DNA of 64,000 nt from CBDBCU01 sp965203435 (lineage in GTDB: Bacteria > Chloroflexota > Dehalococcoidia > Lucifugimonadales > UBA3495), in assembly GCA_965203435.1 (NCBI GenBank), contig CBDBCU010000002.1, positions 620,001-684,000 on the forward strand. Reading direction: 5' to 3'. Each line of letters starts with the position of its first letter. Position 1 is the stretch's first letter. Position numbers and translations under genes: made by a program. This document shows positions 7,734 to 15,935 of the stretch, piece by piece. The notes below the pieces were generated by a model. The model saw only the letters and a program-made list of their open reading frames with translations. It was not told the DNA's origin and did not search any database.

Positions 7734-7918
7734 CTTTTCCCCCACCATCCCGCCCCCCTTTATCCTACAATTCCCCCCGGGCGCATAAGTATTCCCCGGA
7801 CGGCAAACCTCTCTTTTCCGCCGGACAACCCCCGCACCCGGCAAAAGCTGGTCAAAAGGTAGGGCGGCGGGCGATGACGGTTCCGGTATGCAATTGCCGG
7901 CCCCAGGACCAACAACAA

Positions 7919-7949
7919 CCGGGGCGGGTTTCCGCAAAACCCGCCCCGG
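7919..7949 (-). terminator. Intrinsic terminator of the amino-acid-binding lipoprotein gene
   Basis: A perfect 13-bp inverted repeat (CCGGGGCGGGTTT / AAACCCGCCCCGG) with a 5-base loop. On the minus strand it is followed by a T-rich run (TTGTTGTTGG), and it lies 75 bases after the stop codon at 8024. The rest of the 7734-8023 gap holds nothing else I can support. Confidence 0.7.
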
Positions 7950-8023
7950 AATTGGCTGCCGTTTGCTAGGCCGGAGACGGCCGGCCCGCCGGTGATGGCG
8001 GCCGCGGCTATCCCGGCGGCCGC

Positions 8024-9229
8024 TTAGCGCGGCGGCGCGGCATAAACCTGGCCGCCGGTGGGGCAGTCGGAGCAACCGGCCGCGCTCCACAGAGCGTTGC
8101 GGCTGCCCTCCCGCACCAGGCCCAGCGGCGTCAGGTGCCGGTCATAAATCTCGCCGTAGTTGCCCACGGCCCGGACTACATCCTGCGCCACCGTGGCGCT
8201 CAAGCCCATTTCCTCCTGGCCGTAGGAGCCTTCCAGCCCGAACAGCCGATCCGCGGCCGTGTCCCCGGTGGTGGCAGTCGGCACATTGCCCATGCCGATG
8301 TCCATGGCCTCGGCGTAGATGAGGATGGTCATTACCGTGGTGACGATGTCAAACCACTGCTCGTCGCCGTGCGGCACTACCGGCCCCAGGGGTTCCTCGG
8401 AGATGGTGCCGGGCAGGACGGTGTGGTCGTCCGGATTGTCAAAGCTGGACTGAGTGCTGGCCAGGCCGGAGCGGTCGGTGGTCAGGGCATCGCACTGGCC
8501 GGACAGATACGCCTGGTTGGTGGTGACATTGTCCGGGAAGGTCACCACGTCGAAGTTCATCTGGTTCTGATTGCTGAAATCCTGGAGGTTCAGCTCGGTG
8601 GTGGTGCCTTGCTGGACGCAGATTTGGGCGTCGCGCAGTTCGTCCATCGTCGCCACGCCCAGGCTCTTGGGGACCATAAAGCCCTGGCCGTCATAGAACA
8701 TGGTCGGCGCGAAGTTGCCCCAGCCTTCGTTGCGGGAAGTGGTCCAGGTGGTGTTGCGGGACATCATATCCACTTCGCCGGACTGCATCGTCGGCCCCCG
8801 CTCGGCGGCGGTAGTGGGCCGATATTCGACCGCGTCGGCATTGCCCAGCACGGCGGCCGCTACGGCCCGGCACAGGTCAATGTCAAAGCCGCGGGCATTG
8901 CCGGCGTCGTCAATAAAGCCGAAACCGGCCAGGCTGTTGTTGGCGGCGCAGATCAGGTTGCCCCGTTCCCGCACCGTCGCCAGGCGATTGCCGTCCATAG
9001 CTTCGCCGGCCATGGCGGCCCCTTCCATCGCGGCGGCTTCCATCTCCGCCATTTCGGCCTGCATGGCTTCCATATCCGCCGTCATGGTCTCCATCTGGGC
9101 GGTCATGGACGCGTTCTCCGCCCGCATCGCGGACATCTCTTCCGAGGACATCTCCGGCTGCTGACACGCGATCAGGGCCAAGACAACCGTGGCCAAGGCC
9201 ACAAACAAAATTAGGGTCTTCCTGCTCAT
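8024..9229 (-). CDS. ABC transporter substrate-binding lipoprotein for amino acids, with Met/Glu-rich stalk
   Basis: A 401-residue exported lipoprotein: the signal peptide ends in 'LALIAC' with the lipidated Cys at 22. Residues 26-78 form a Met/Ala/Glu-rich helix with repeating 'M-x-x-M' (for example 'MTADMEAMQAEMAEME'), which looks like a coiled-coil stalk. Residues 80-395 are a periplasmic-binding-protein domain close to the AapJ type that binds general L-amino acids ('RERGNLICAANNSLAGFGFIDDAGNARGFDIDLCRAVAAA', 'SRNTTWTTSRN', 'CVQQGTTTELNL'). No permease or ATPase gene is adjacent, so it must join components encoded elsewhere. The promoter and terminator show a single-gene unit. The stalk is not usual for AapJ. 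Confidence 0.87.
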   Translation of the reverse strand: MSRKTLILFVALATVVLALIACQQPEMSSEEMSAMRAENASMTAQMETMTADMEAMQAEMAEMEAAAMEGAAMAGEAMDGNRLATVRERGNLICAANNSLAGFGFIDDAGNARGFDIDLCRAVAAAVLGNADAVEYRPTTAAERGPTMQSGEVDMMSRNTTWTTSRNEGWGNFAPTMFYDGQGFMVPKSLGVATMDELRDAQICVQQGTTTELNLQDFSNQNQMNFDVVTFPDNVTTNQAYLSGQCDALTTDRSGLASTQSSFDNPDDHTVLPGTISEEPLGPVVPHGDEQWFDIVTTVMTILIYAEAMDIGMGNVPTATTGDTAADRLFGLEGSYGQEEMGLSATVAQDVVRAVGNYGEIYDRHLTPLGLVREGSRNALWSAAGCSDCPTGGQVYAAPPR

Positions 9230-9283
9230 AACTCCCTTCGGTCTTCCTCCTGAAAAATAGGCGATGTGTTAATGCCGGCAATG

Positions 9284-9312
9284 ATTATATCCCTGCTTAA
9301 TAATAAAGTCAA
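9284..9312 (-). promoter_or_regulatory. Promoter of the lipoprotein gene
   Basis: On the minus strand TTGACT (9307-9312) and TATAAT (9284-9289) are separated by exactly 17 bases, a near-perfect housekeeping promoter 55 bases before the ATG at 9229. A short hairpin (AAATCCG/CGGATTT, 9325-9342) followed by T's lies just upstream. Confidence 0.75.
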
Positions 9313-9491
9313 GCAATTATTGACAAATCCGCAGACGGATTTTTTGAGGGGGTTTTTTGCTGGGGGACGGGGGAAATGGAGGAATGGGGAAACCGGCTTA
9401 ACGGGTTGGGGGCAATAGCATAACCGACCGGCCGGCCACCGGTTCCGGGTAAGCGGGAAAAATCCGGCCAGGGGATGGAATGGGGGCAACT

Positions 9492-10169
9492 CTAGCCGAA
9501 CAGCCGTTGCAGCCAGTCAACGAAGGTTTGGCAAAGGGGGCCGTTGGTTTCCAGGTCGCCATCGCCGATGGCGGCGCCCATCTGGCGGGGATTCTTTCTA
9601 GCGGACAGCCAAGCATGAACTTGGGCTTTCGCGGCTTTTGCCTGAGCGAATTTTCTAGCCGCTCCCGGGATTCCGTCAATGTAACTTTGGGATAGCGGCC
9701 ATACCGAGTCGCCGGCAGGGATCATTTCCTTAACAAAGTCTTCGAGTTCGCCTCCGGACTGATTGTTGGGCATAAGCCATACACCGACGCGGGGCCGGCC
9801 GGAGGTATTTACTATGGCTCCGTCAGAGCTAGGATGGTCCGGCAAAGTTATGCCTACCCCCTGAAACTCCTTACCTATCTCGCTCCAACGCCCGAGCAAA
9901 TCCGCGTCCGCATCGGCCAGAATGCCCAGGGCTTGCCGTCCTGAAGCCCGCGCTTCGAGACGAATGGACTTCAGCAACTCGCTGATGCCCTTCTTGTTGT
10001 CGACGGCGAAATAGAGCGGCGGCGTCTGGTTTAAGACAACCCGCGCATCTTCCAATCCACCCTCGACGGAGAAGGAAGTGTGGCTATTGCACAAGTGCAA
10101 GACCACGTGAAGGTCGTTTTGACCTTCAACCAAGAGAAGGCGTTCCGACTGGGAGCCTGGTCGCGCCAT
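9492..10169 (-). CDS. TOPRIM-like DUF3226 protein, partner of the AAA ATPase
   Basis: A 225-residue protein that opens with 'LLLVEGQNDLHVVLHL' (the Glu of a TOPRIM 'VEGxxD' motif) and carries 'GILADADADLLGRW' (the D-x-D motif) near residue 90. These are the two metal-binding motifs of TOPRIM nucleases and match the DUF3226 family. It follows the ATPase gene with a gap of two bases, so the two form one operon. AAA-15/OLD-type ATPases with a separate TOPRIM protein resemble split OLD nucleases and are common in phage-defence islands. Activity here is inferred, not shown. Confidence 0.72.
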   Translation of the reverse strand: MARPGSQSERLLLVEGQNDLHVVLHLCNSHTSFSVEGGLEDARVVLNQTPPLYFAVDNKKGISELLKSIRLEARASGRQALGILADADADLLGRWSEIGKEFQGVGITLPDHPSSDGAIVNTSGRPRVGVWLMPNNQSGGELEDFVKEMIPAGDSVWPLSQSYIDGIPGAARKFAQAKAAKAQVHAWLSARKNPRQMGAAIGDGDLETNGPLCQTFVDWLQRLFG

Positions 10170-10171
10170 AC

Positions 10172-11290
10172 CTACCGTACCTCAATGCCTTGGCGGGCAA
10201 CGATTTGGAGGTCTTCCGCGGTATATTCTACCGGCTGCAGCCTCTCATCAATCTGGTCAAGACGAACCAACCCCCCTTCCAAACTTTCCAGTTCGTTCAG
10301 TTCTTCCAGGGCTTGGGCAAAGCCAACCACACAGTCCCAGCCATGGGTAGTTGCCATGACTTGGACATTGTTCTCTTGGGCCGTCTGGATAACCATTTTC
10401 CAGAAATCGGTTTGCACCGAGTGGTGTATGCCGTTTTCGGCCTCGTCAATCACCAGTATGCCATCCTTGCTGTTGGCCAAGGCCAAAGCAATTCCGAACA
10501 GACGGGCGGCCCCATCACCCAAACTCCGTAATGGAACCGGACGCTCTTGTTCCGTCATTTTCGCGATAGCCCGGCGGCCATAACGCTGAGGGATGCGCCT
10601 TTCATCCCCAACCATGGCAACCCGTTCTACGGCATCGCCGTAAATCAATTGCAAGGCTTGTACGGCCTTATCTTCGTAGGACGTGAGGGCCACGGCGTCC
10701 CAGAATCGGGCAATGGTATTATTGTCCATTAACCCCGGCCCGGAAGTCTCGCAAGGGATTACGGTAGGAATTCTTGATTCAGGGGGGCGCAACGGGCGGC
10801 GGCGGCCCGCGCGGTACATAGGCATCAGGTGGCTCAAATAGAGCTCATTCTTTATGCCTTGAAATTCCGTCCTGAGCAACGGTTCATCGTCAATTAGGAT
10901 GTCCGAGCCTAGCGGCGCTTCTTGTAGTAGCAACCCGCTGCCGAACTTGATATTGAGCCGCGAGTCGGTACCATTGGTACCTATGGATATGCAAGAGTCT
11001 TCCGTAGGATGCCGCCCATAGATCAGGGACTCGAAATCCGGTACGTACACCTCATCCCCATCGGGATCAACGGCTGGGGTAATCTCCTCTCTGCCGTTTA
11101 ATACGTCGATGAGCGTGGCGTAGTTGCCGCGCGCGGCATATACCTGGACCGCGTCCAGCAAGGTGGTTTTGCCAATGCCGTTCCTGCCGGCAATCAGCGT
11201 AACCCGCCCCAACCGTTCAATGGTCAGGTCGGAAATACCGCGAAAGTTCTGAATGGACAGGCTGGGGAGGTGTAGGGCTGCATCGACCAT
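10172..11290 (-). CDS. OLD/AAA_15-type ATPase, putative defence sensor
   Basis: A 372-residue ABC-like ATPase: Walker A 'AGRNGIGKTTLLDAV' near residue 33, the Q-loop region, a signature-like 'RSLGDGAARLFGIALAL' near 255, and Walker B 'GILVIDEAENGIHHSVQ' near 275, followed by the H-loop 'ATTHGWD'. 'LSIQNFRGISDLTIERLGRVTLIAGRNG' is the classic start of OLD, RecF and AAA_15 proteins. I start at ATG 11290 because the promoter below lies inside the longer frame. It should bind ATP and control the TOPRIM protein encoded next. It differs from Gabija GajA, which carries the TOPRIM domain in the same chain. Confidence 0.82.
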   Translation of the reverse strand: MVDAALHLPSLSIQNFRGISDLTIERLGRVTLIAGRNGIGKTTLLDAVQVYAARGNYATLIDVLNGREEITPAVDPDGDEVYVPDFESLIYGRHPTEDSCISIGTNGTDSRLNIKFGSGLLLQEAPLGSDILIDDEPLLRTEFQGIKNELYLSHLMPMYRAGRRRPLRPPESRIPTVIPCETSGPGLMDNNTIARFWDAVALTSYEDKAVQALQLIYGDAVERVAMVGDERRIPQRYGRRAIAKMTEQERPVPLRSLGDGAARLFGIALALANSKDGILVIDEAENGIHHSVQTDFWKMVIQTAQENNVQVMATTHGWDCVVGFAQALEELNELESLEGGLVRLDQIDERLQPVEYTAEDLQIVARQGIEVR

Positions 11291-11321
11291 TTCTTGACTA
11301 CCCTTCCGGCAAGTTTTCCCA

Positions 11322-11350
11322 ATTATATCACTCCCCCCAATCCTTGTCAA
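11322..11350 (-). promoter_or_regulatory. Consensus promoter of the ATPase/TOPRIM operon
   Basis: On the minus strand TTGACA (11345-11350), 17 bases, TATAAT (11322-11327): both boxes are perfect. The start codon at 11290 is 32 bases past the -10. An unregulated, strong promoter for a defence pair would be unusual, so a repressor site may lie nearby, but I see no clear operator. Confidence 0.85.
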
Positions 11351-11522
11351 CTCCCTTGCCACCCCGAATTTTGTCGCAAGTTTGGTTGGTAGTGCGACAA
11401 GCTCGCCACGAACGGATTTACCAAGACATAACCCGATAATTAAAAGACCCTGGCTAGCAGCGCTGGGTGCGGTCGCTTACTGCCCGATTGTGCTATCATT
11501 GCCCTGAGCCGCGCCGACCGCA

Positions 11523-11807
11523 ATGAACTTTCGGTTTTACATTGACTCGGAAAGGGGCTATCCGCATCTTTACACCCACGACGTTGTCGAGGAGGAAGTT
11601 GAGGATGTCTTGCTGGCGCCGGGCGAGGATCGGGTTGGCCGCGATGGGGCGCGCATTGCGATAGGAAGGACGGCGGGCGGGCGTTATCTGCGGGTAATTT
11701 ACCTGCGGGATCCGGAGCCGGGCAGCGTTTTTGTAATCACCGCTTACGAACGGACCGGCAATGCCTTGGCTGCCTACCGGCGGCGCCGGCGAAGGAGCAA
11801 CCGATGA
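11523..11807 (+). CDS. DUF4258/BrnT-like small protein, putative toxin
   Basis: A 94-residue protein ending 'GRYLRVIYLRDPEPGSVFVITAYERTGNALAAYRRRRRR'. The 'LRVIY-x(7)-V-x-V-I-T-A-Y' strand pair is the conserved core of DUF4258 and related RelE/BrnT-fold toxins, and the basic tail fits an RNA-binding role. The next gene overlaps it by four bases (ATGA), as in toxin-antitoxin pairs with toxin first. A -10-like 'TGCTATCATT' lies 20-30 bases upstream. If it is a toxin it would be an mRNA interferase of type II, but the catalytic residues cannot be assigned by eye. Confidence 0.65.
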   Translation: MNFRFYIDSERGYPHLYTHDVVEEEVEDVLLAPGEDRVGRDGARIAIGRTAGGRYLRVIYLRDPEPGSVFVITAYERTGNALAAYRRRRRRSNR

Positions 11808-12004
11808 AAAGCGAGACGAACTTTCCCCCGGGCTGGGATGAGGAGCGGGTCCGCCGGCTCTTGGAGCATTACGAGCGGCAAACGGATTCGGGAGCGGTGG
11901 CCGAGGACGCGGCCGCTTTTGAGGATCCGGCGTATGCCATGATGATGATTCCCCAAGAGCTGGCGCCGGCGGTGCGGGATTTGCTGGCCCGGCACGCCGG
12001 GTAA
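11804..12004 (+). CDS. Putative antitoxin paired with DUF4258-like gene
   Basis: A 66-residue acidic protein: 'FPPGWDEERVRRLLEHYERQTDSGAVAEDAAAFEDP...MMMIPQELAPAVRDLLARH'. This arrangement, a 'GWDEERVRRLLxHYExQTxxEAVAED' helix followed by a short 'IPxELxPxVRxLL' tail, is seen next to DUF4258 toxins. The four-base overlap with the previous gene implies translational coupling and a stable stoichiometry. There is no DNA-binding motif that I can point to, so repression of its own operon is uncertain. Confidence 0.68.
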   Translation: MKSETNFPPGWDEERVRRLLEHYERQTDSGAVAEDAAAFEDPAYAMMMIPQELAPAVRDLLARHAG

Positions 12005-12018
12005 GGCGGCCGCCGAGT

Positions 12019-12047
12019 CATCCTTCAACAAGTTCAGGATGAGCGGA
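12019..12047. repeat. Family-2 repeat unit (CATCCTTCAACAAGTTCAGG)
   Basis: A single unit of a recurrent 28-30 base sequence, 'TCATCCTTCAACAAG' plus 'TTCAGGATGAGCGG', internally palindromic (CCTTCAACAAGTTCAGG). Other copies are at 29896, 30131, 32187, 53082, 58015, 58090 and 59368. Found only between genes. Confidence 0.85.
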
Positions 12048-12103
12048 AAATCAGCGCTACCCGGCAACCGATTCCGGAGGGGCGGATTAACCGGAGTTTT
12101 ACA

Positions 12104-13618
12104 ATGACCACATCCCCGGCCCCGGCGTCCGTGGACGCCGCCATCAATGCCATCTGCGACAAGCTGCGGCGTTCCAACTGCGCCGGGGCGATGCAGTATG
12201 TGCCGGAACTGACCTGGATTCTCTTTCTGCGGATTCTGGACGCTTGGGAAAGTCGGGAAGCGGCGCAAAGGGCCGCCCTGGGCCTGCCCTTTACGCCCTC
12301 CCTGGAATATCCCTATCGCTGGCGGGACTGGGCGGCTCCGGCCGGCAAGGACACCCCGGCCGGCCAAAAGCGGCAGGAGTTGCAGGAGGGGGCGTTGGGC
12401 GCGGTTTTTGCCTTTGTACGCGAGGATCTGCTGCCGCATTTGCGGGGATTGAAAGACCGGCCCGGGGCCACGGTGCGGCAGCAGATTGTCAGCGAGATAA
12501 TGGCCGGGGTGGAACAGACCCGGGTGGATACGGAGCGCAACTTTCTGGATGTGCTGGACGCGGTGGAGGCCATCCGCCCGGCCGGGGACGACCTGCGGGA
12601 AAACGATACCTTGTCCCAAGCCTATGAAGGGCTGCTGCTGAAAATGGGCGAAAAGAACAATGACGGCGGCCAGTTCTTTACGCCCCGGGAAGTCATCAAA
12701 GCCATCGTGGAAACGGTGCAGCCGGCGTTTGGCGAGACGGTTTTTGACCCGGGCTGCGGCACCGGCGGTTTTCTGGCCCAAGCCTACCACTATATGCGGA
12801 AAAGCCTGGGCGACGCGGCCACCGGCGAGCAGTTGACCCAGCTGGCTACGCAAACCTTTTACGGGCGGGAAAAGGAAAACCTGATTTATCCCATCGCCCT
12901 GGCTAACCTGGCCCTGAACGGCATTGACCGGCCCAATCTCTGGCACGGCAACACCTTGACCGGCAACGAAAGCTACGGCGGCCTGTTTCGGGACGCCCCG
13001 CCGCTGTACGATGTGGTGATGATGAACCCGCCCTTTGGCGGCAAGGAGGGGCCGGAGGCGCAGACCCGCTACGCCTATAAGAGTTCGGCCACCCAGGTAT
13101 TGTTTCTGCAAGAGGTGGTGAACAGCCTGAAACCGGGCGGGCGGGCCGGCATTGTGGTGGACGAGGGTCTGCTGTTCCGCGCCAACGAAAATGCCTTTGT
13201 GCAGGTCAAGGAGTGGCTGCTGGACGAATGCGATGTCTATTGCATCGTCAGCTTGGCCCCCGGGGTTTTCACTTCGGCCGGGGCCGGAGTCAAGACCAAC
13301 CTGATGTTCTTTACCAAGGGCCAGCCGACGGAAAAAATCTGGTACTATGATTTGTCGGCGGTCAAGGTAACGAAACGGCAGCCTTTGACCCGGGCCCATT
13401 TTGACGACTTTTTTGAGCTGCTGCCGCGCCGGGCCGACAGTCCCCACAGCTGGACGGCAACCCGGGCGGAAATTGCGGCCCGCAACTATGACCTGAAAGC
13501 CCTGAACCCCCATCGGCGGGAAGTCGGGGACACCCGCACCCCGGCGGAACTGCTGGCGGCCATTGGGGAACGAAGCCAGGATTTGCAAGCCGCCCTGGCC
13601 GAATTGCGGGGAATGTAG
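12104..13618 (+). CDS. hsdM: Type I restriction-modification methyltransferase subunit without S or R partner
   Basis: A 504-residue N6-adenine methyltransferase of the HsdM family. Residues 8-150 are the helical N-terminal domain (HsdM_N, 'ELTWILFLRILDAWE'). The SAM-binding motif I is 'VFDPGCGTGGFLAQA' near 217, with 'GGQFFTPREVIKAIV' before it, and the catalytic motif is 'MMNPPFGGKEG' near 310. The C-terminal part ('ALNPHRRE...LAELRGM') is normal length. It should need HsdS to recognise DNA and HsdR to cut, but neither is next to it; the following gene is a PaREP1-like helical protein. It could be an orphan or use distant partners. Confidence 0.9.
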   Translation: MTTSPAPASVDAAINAICDKLRRSNCAGAMQYVPELTWILFLRILDAWESREAAQRAALGLPFTPSLEYPYRWRDWAAPAGKDTPAGQKRQELQEGALGAVFAFVREDLLPHLRGLKDRPGATVRQQIVSEIMAGVEQTRVDTERNFLDVLDAVEAIRPAGDDLRENDTLSQAYEGLLLKMGEKNNDGGQFFTPREVIKAIVETVQPAFGETVFDPGCGTGGFLAQAYHYMRKSLGDAATGEQLTQLATQTFYGREKENLIYPIALANLALNGIDRPNLWHGNTLTGNESYGGLFRDAPPLYDVVMMNPPFGGKEGPEAQTRYAYKSSATQVLFLQEVVNSLKPGGRAGIVVDEGLLFRANENAFVQVKEWLLDECDVYCIVSLAPGVFTSAGAGVKTNLMFFTKGQPTEKIWYYDLSAVKVTKRQPLTRAHFDDFFELLPRRADSPHSWTATRAEIAARNYDLKALNPHRREVGDTRTPAELLAAIGERSQDLQAALAELRGM

Positions 13619-13755
13619 GGTTGTGGGGCGGGAAGGGCTATTTTATAGGCCCTTGCCCGAAAAAGCGGCGGCTTGCGCCCTTGCCAATCCCGCCGTCAAG
13701 GATTACTATACAGGCGGCCTGACCGGCCAATCACCATCGGGCGAGGAAAAGGGAA

Positions 13756-14187
13756 ATGCGGGAAAAGTCGGCGGACTACATTAAGGCCAGCCAGGAACTG
13801 ATGCAGCAGGCTCATGACGAGTTCGCGCAAGGGGATTTTCGGCAAGCCTCGGAAAAGGCGTGGGGCGCGGCCGCCCAGGGCGTCAAGGCTCTGGCCGAGG
13901 AACGCGGCTGGCATCACGACAGCCATGCCCTGCTTTTTGATGTGGTGGGGCAGGTCAGCGACGAAAGGCGCAGCCGGCTGCTGGGGCAGTTCGCATCGGC
14001 CCACCAGCTCCATATCAATTTTTACGAGGATTGGCTGGAGCCGGTCGAGGTTCAGAAAGGCATCGCCGCCGTTGCGATATTTCTGCAACGGATGGAACGG
14101 GCGCGGCTGGCCCGGCGACCCCGGTTCTCTCCCCGCACCGACCGCCAGCGCCGCCGGTTGGAACGGCTGAACGGCGGCGGCCATTAG
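13756..14187 (+). CDS. PaREP1/HEPN-like helical protein
   Basis: A 143-residue all-helical protein. 'SADYIKASQELMQQAHDEFAQGDFRQASEKAWGAAAQGVKALAEERGW' is the signature of the PaREP1/PaREP8 group, which is related to HEPN domains. A conventional HEPN R-x(4-6)-H catalytic motif is not evident. It lies 137 bases after the orphan HsdM gene, with 'GAGGAAAAGGGAA' as ribosome site, and 24 bases before aroQ. HEPN relatives often accompany restriction genes or nucleotidyltransferases, but no nucleotidyltransferase is adjacent here. The C-terminus is very basic (RRPRFSPRTDRQRRR), suggesting nucleic-acid contact. Confidence 0.68.
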   Translation: MREKSADYIKASQELMQQAHDEFAQGDFRQASEKAWGAAAQGVKALAEERGWHHDSHALLFDVVGQVSDERRSRLLGQFASAHQLHINFYEDWLEPVEVQKGIAAVAIFLQRMERARLARRPRFSPRTDRQRRRLERLNGGGH

Positions 14188-14211
14188 GCGGCAATTAAAG
14201 GACGATTTCCA

Positions 14212-14670
14212 ATGACCCGCATCCTGGCCCTGAACGGGCCTAACCTGAACCTGCTGGGACAGCGCAATCCCGGCATCTACGGCGCTAAAACCCTGCCGGA
14301 AATCAACGAGGCCGTAGCCGCCCGGGCCGCCGCCCTGGGGCTGGAAGTGGCCTTTTTTCAGTCCAACAGCGAAGGGGAACTCATCGACTTCATTCAGGAA
14401 AATCGGGGCCAGGCCGCCGGCATTGTCATCAATCCCGGGGCCCTGACCCACTACGGCTACGCCCTGAAAGATGCCCTGATTGACGCCGCCGTGCCGGTCA
14501 TCGAGGTGCATCTGGGCAACATCCACGCCCGGGAGGATTGGCGGCGACATTCCGTTATCGCCGACATCGCCCACGGGCAGATTGCCGGTTTCGGCTGGAG
14601 AAGTTATACTGCTGCCATCGAACTTATGGCCGGCTTAATCGCCGATGCCCAAGAGGAGAACAACCTATGA
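14212..14670 (+). CDS. aroQ: 3-dehydroquinate dehydratase, type II
   Basis: A 152-residue type II dehydroquinase, the third step of the shikimate pathway (3-dehydroquinate to 3-dehydroshikimate). The family signature 'ILALNGPNLNLLGQRNPGIYG' starts at residue 4 and holds the Asn and the catalytic Tyr on the flexible lid. 'FFQSNSEGELIDFIQ', 'IVINPGALTHYGYALKDAL' and 'EVHLGNIHAREDWRRHSV' are the remaining conserved blocks, including the catalytic His. Length is normal. The gene overlaps the next ATG by four bases (ATGA). The order aroQ - peptidase - efp - xseA is a known conserved neighbourhood in several phyla. Confidence 0.96.
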   Translation: MTRILALNGPNLNLLGQRNPGIYGAKTLPEINEAVAARAAALGLEVAFFQSNSEGELIDFIQENRGQAAGIVINPGALTHYGYALKDALIDAAVPVIEVHLGNIHAREDWRRHSVIADIAHGQIAGFGWRSYTAAIELMAGLIADAQEENNL

Positions 14671-15734
14671 AAGAACGCGCCACCCAACTGGCTGCCCAAC
14701 TGCCGGAAAAGGAGTTGGACGCCGTCCTGATTTCCAACCCGGAAAACCGCCGCTACCTGTCCGGGTTCACCGGCTCCGCCGGCTACCTGCTGATTACCCC
14801 GGAGCGGTCGGTGCTGTTCACCGACTCCCGCTACACCGAGCAAGCGACCCAGCAGTCCCCCCACTTCCAAGTGGTGCAGACCAAGCCGGGCCTGGACTGG
14901 CTGCTGGACACCCTGAAAGAAACCGGGGCGCAGCGCATCGGCTTTGAGAGCGAGACCATGACCGTGGCCGGCTACAATCGGCTGTTGGATGCTCTAAAAG
15001 AGGATGAGGCCCTGGGCGGCGCCTCCCTGCTGGCCGCCGCCGGCTTGGCCGAGGAACTGCGGATTTGCAAAGACCCGCAGGAACTGGCCCAACTGCAAAA
15101 GGCCATTGACGCCTCCGACGCCGCGATGGAAGCGGTCTGCCCCACGATTCAGGCCGGGATGACCGAAAAGGAAGTAGCCTGGCGGATGGAAATGGCGATG
15201 CGAGAGTTCGGCTCCGACGGCATCAGTTTTGACACCATCGTCGCCGCCGGGCCGAACGGGGCTATGGCCCACCACCACCCCGACGACACGGTTATTCAGG
15301 CCGGAGAGCCTATCGTCATTGATATGGGCGCGCAGGTGAATGGCTATTGCAGCGACATCACCCGCACCGTGGTGGTGGGCGAGCCGGATGAAATGTTCCA
15401 TAAGATTTACGGCATTGTGTTGGCGGCTCAGCTGACCGCCATCAATACCGTCCGGCCGGAAATGACCGGGCAGGAGTGCGATGCCCTGTCCCGGGATTTG
15501 ATTGCCGAGGCCGGCTATGGGGATAATTTCGGTCACAGCCTGGGCCACGGTGTCGGCCTGGCCGTCCACGAAAAGCCCTGGGTCAGCGCCCGCTCCGAGG
15601 AGCCGCTGCAAGCCGGGATGGTCTTTACCGTGGAACCGGGCATCTACCTGACCGGCTGGGGCGGCGTCCGCATCGAGGACATCGTAATTCTGGGGGAAAA
15701 GGGCGCTACCCCCCTGAGCAAAGCCGGGAAGTAA
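14667..15734 (+). CDS. Xaa-Pro aminopeptidase (M24 family)
   Basis: A 355-residue creatinase-fold dimetal peptidase that removes residues preceding proline. The N-terminal domain (1-125) includes 'ISNPENRRYLSGFTGSAGYLLIT'. The catalytic domain has the five metal ligands: Asp in 'VIDMGAQVNGYCSDITRTV' (two), His in 'GHSLGHGVGLAVHE', Glu in 'VFTVEPGIYL' and Glu in 'GVRIEDIV'. The ATG overlaps the aroQ stop codon, and 'AAGAGGAG' lies just upstream, so the two are coupled. It is usually seen upstream of efp, where proline-rich nascent chains are a shared theme; here two other small genes intervene. Confidence 0.93.
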   Translation: MKERATQLAAQLPEKELDAVLISNPENRRYLSGFTGSAGYLLITPERSVLFTDSRYTEQATQQSPHFQVVQTKPGLDWLLDTLKETGAQRIGFESETMTVAGYNRLLDALKEDEALGGASLLAAAGLAEELRICKDPQELAQLQKAIDASDAAMEAVCPTIQAGMTEKEVAWRMEMAMREFGSDGISFDTIVAAGPNGAMAHHHPDDTVIQAGEPIVIDMGAQVNGYCSDITRTVVVGEPDEMFHKIYGIVLAAQLTAINTVRPEMTGQECDALSRDLIAEAGYGDNFGHSLGHGVGLAVHEKPWVSARSEEPLQAGMVFTVEPGIYLTGWGGVRIEDIVILGEKGATPLSKAGK

Positions 15735-15740
15735 GGGCCG

Positions 15741-15828
15741 GGCCGGCCGGGTTCGGTTATAGGATATTCGCTCCGTTCCTCCTGAACTTGTTAAAGGACG
15801 AATACTCCATAGCAGAACCCGACCGGCC
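15741..15828. repeat. Large imperfect inverted repeat enclosing a decayed family-2 unit
   Basis: GGCCGGCCGGGTTC (15741-15754) and GAACCCGACCGGCC (15815-15828) pair with one mismatch. Between them lies a degenerate 'CTCCTGAACTTGTTAAAGGACG', an eroded relative of the family-2 repeat. The remaining gap to 15935 has no feature. Confidence 0.65.
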
Positions 15829-15935
15829 ACGGTTTCTTGACCTAACAAGGGTTTGCCGGTTACACTGGAAAGCGCAACGCCGCCGCCAAATCCAACCATC
15901 CCGGCGGCCAGCCATTAACCTGAGGGGGTCAAGCA

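Noticed and set aside
11774..13588. 600-codon open frame on the minus strand opposite hsdM
   Set aside because: Antisense shadow of a recognised methyltransferase, with no ribosome site or domain.
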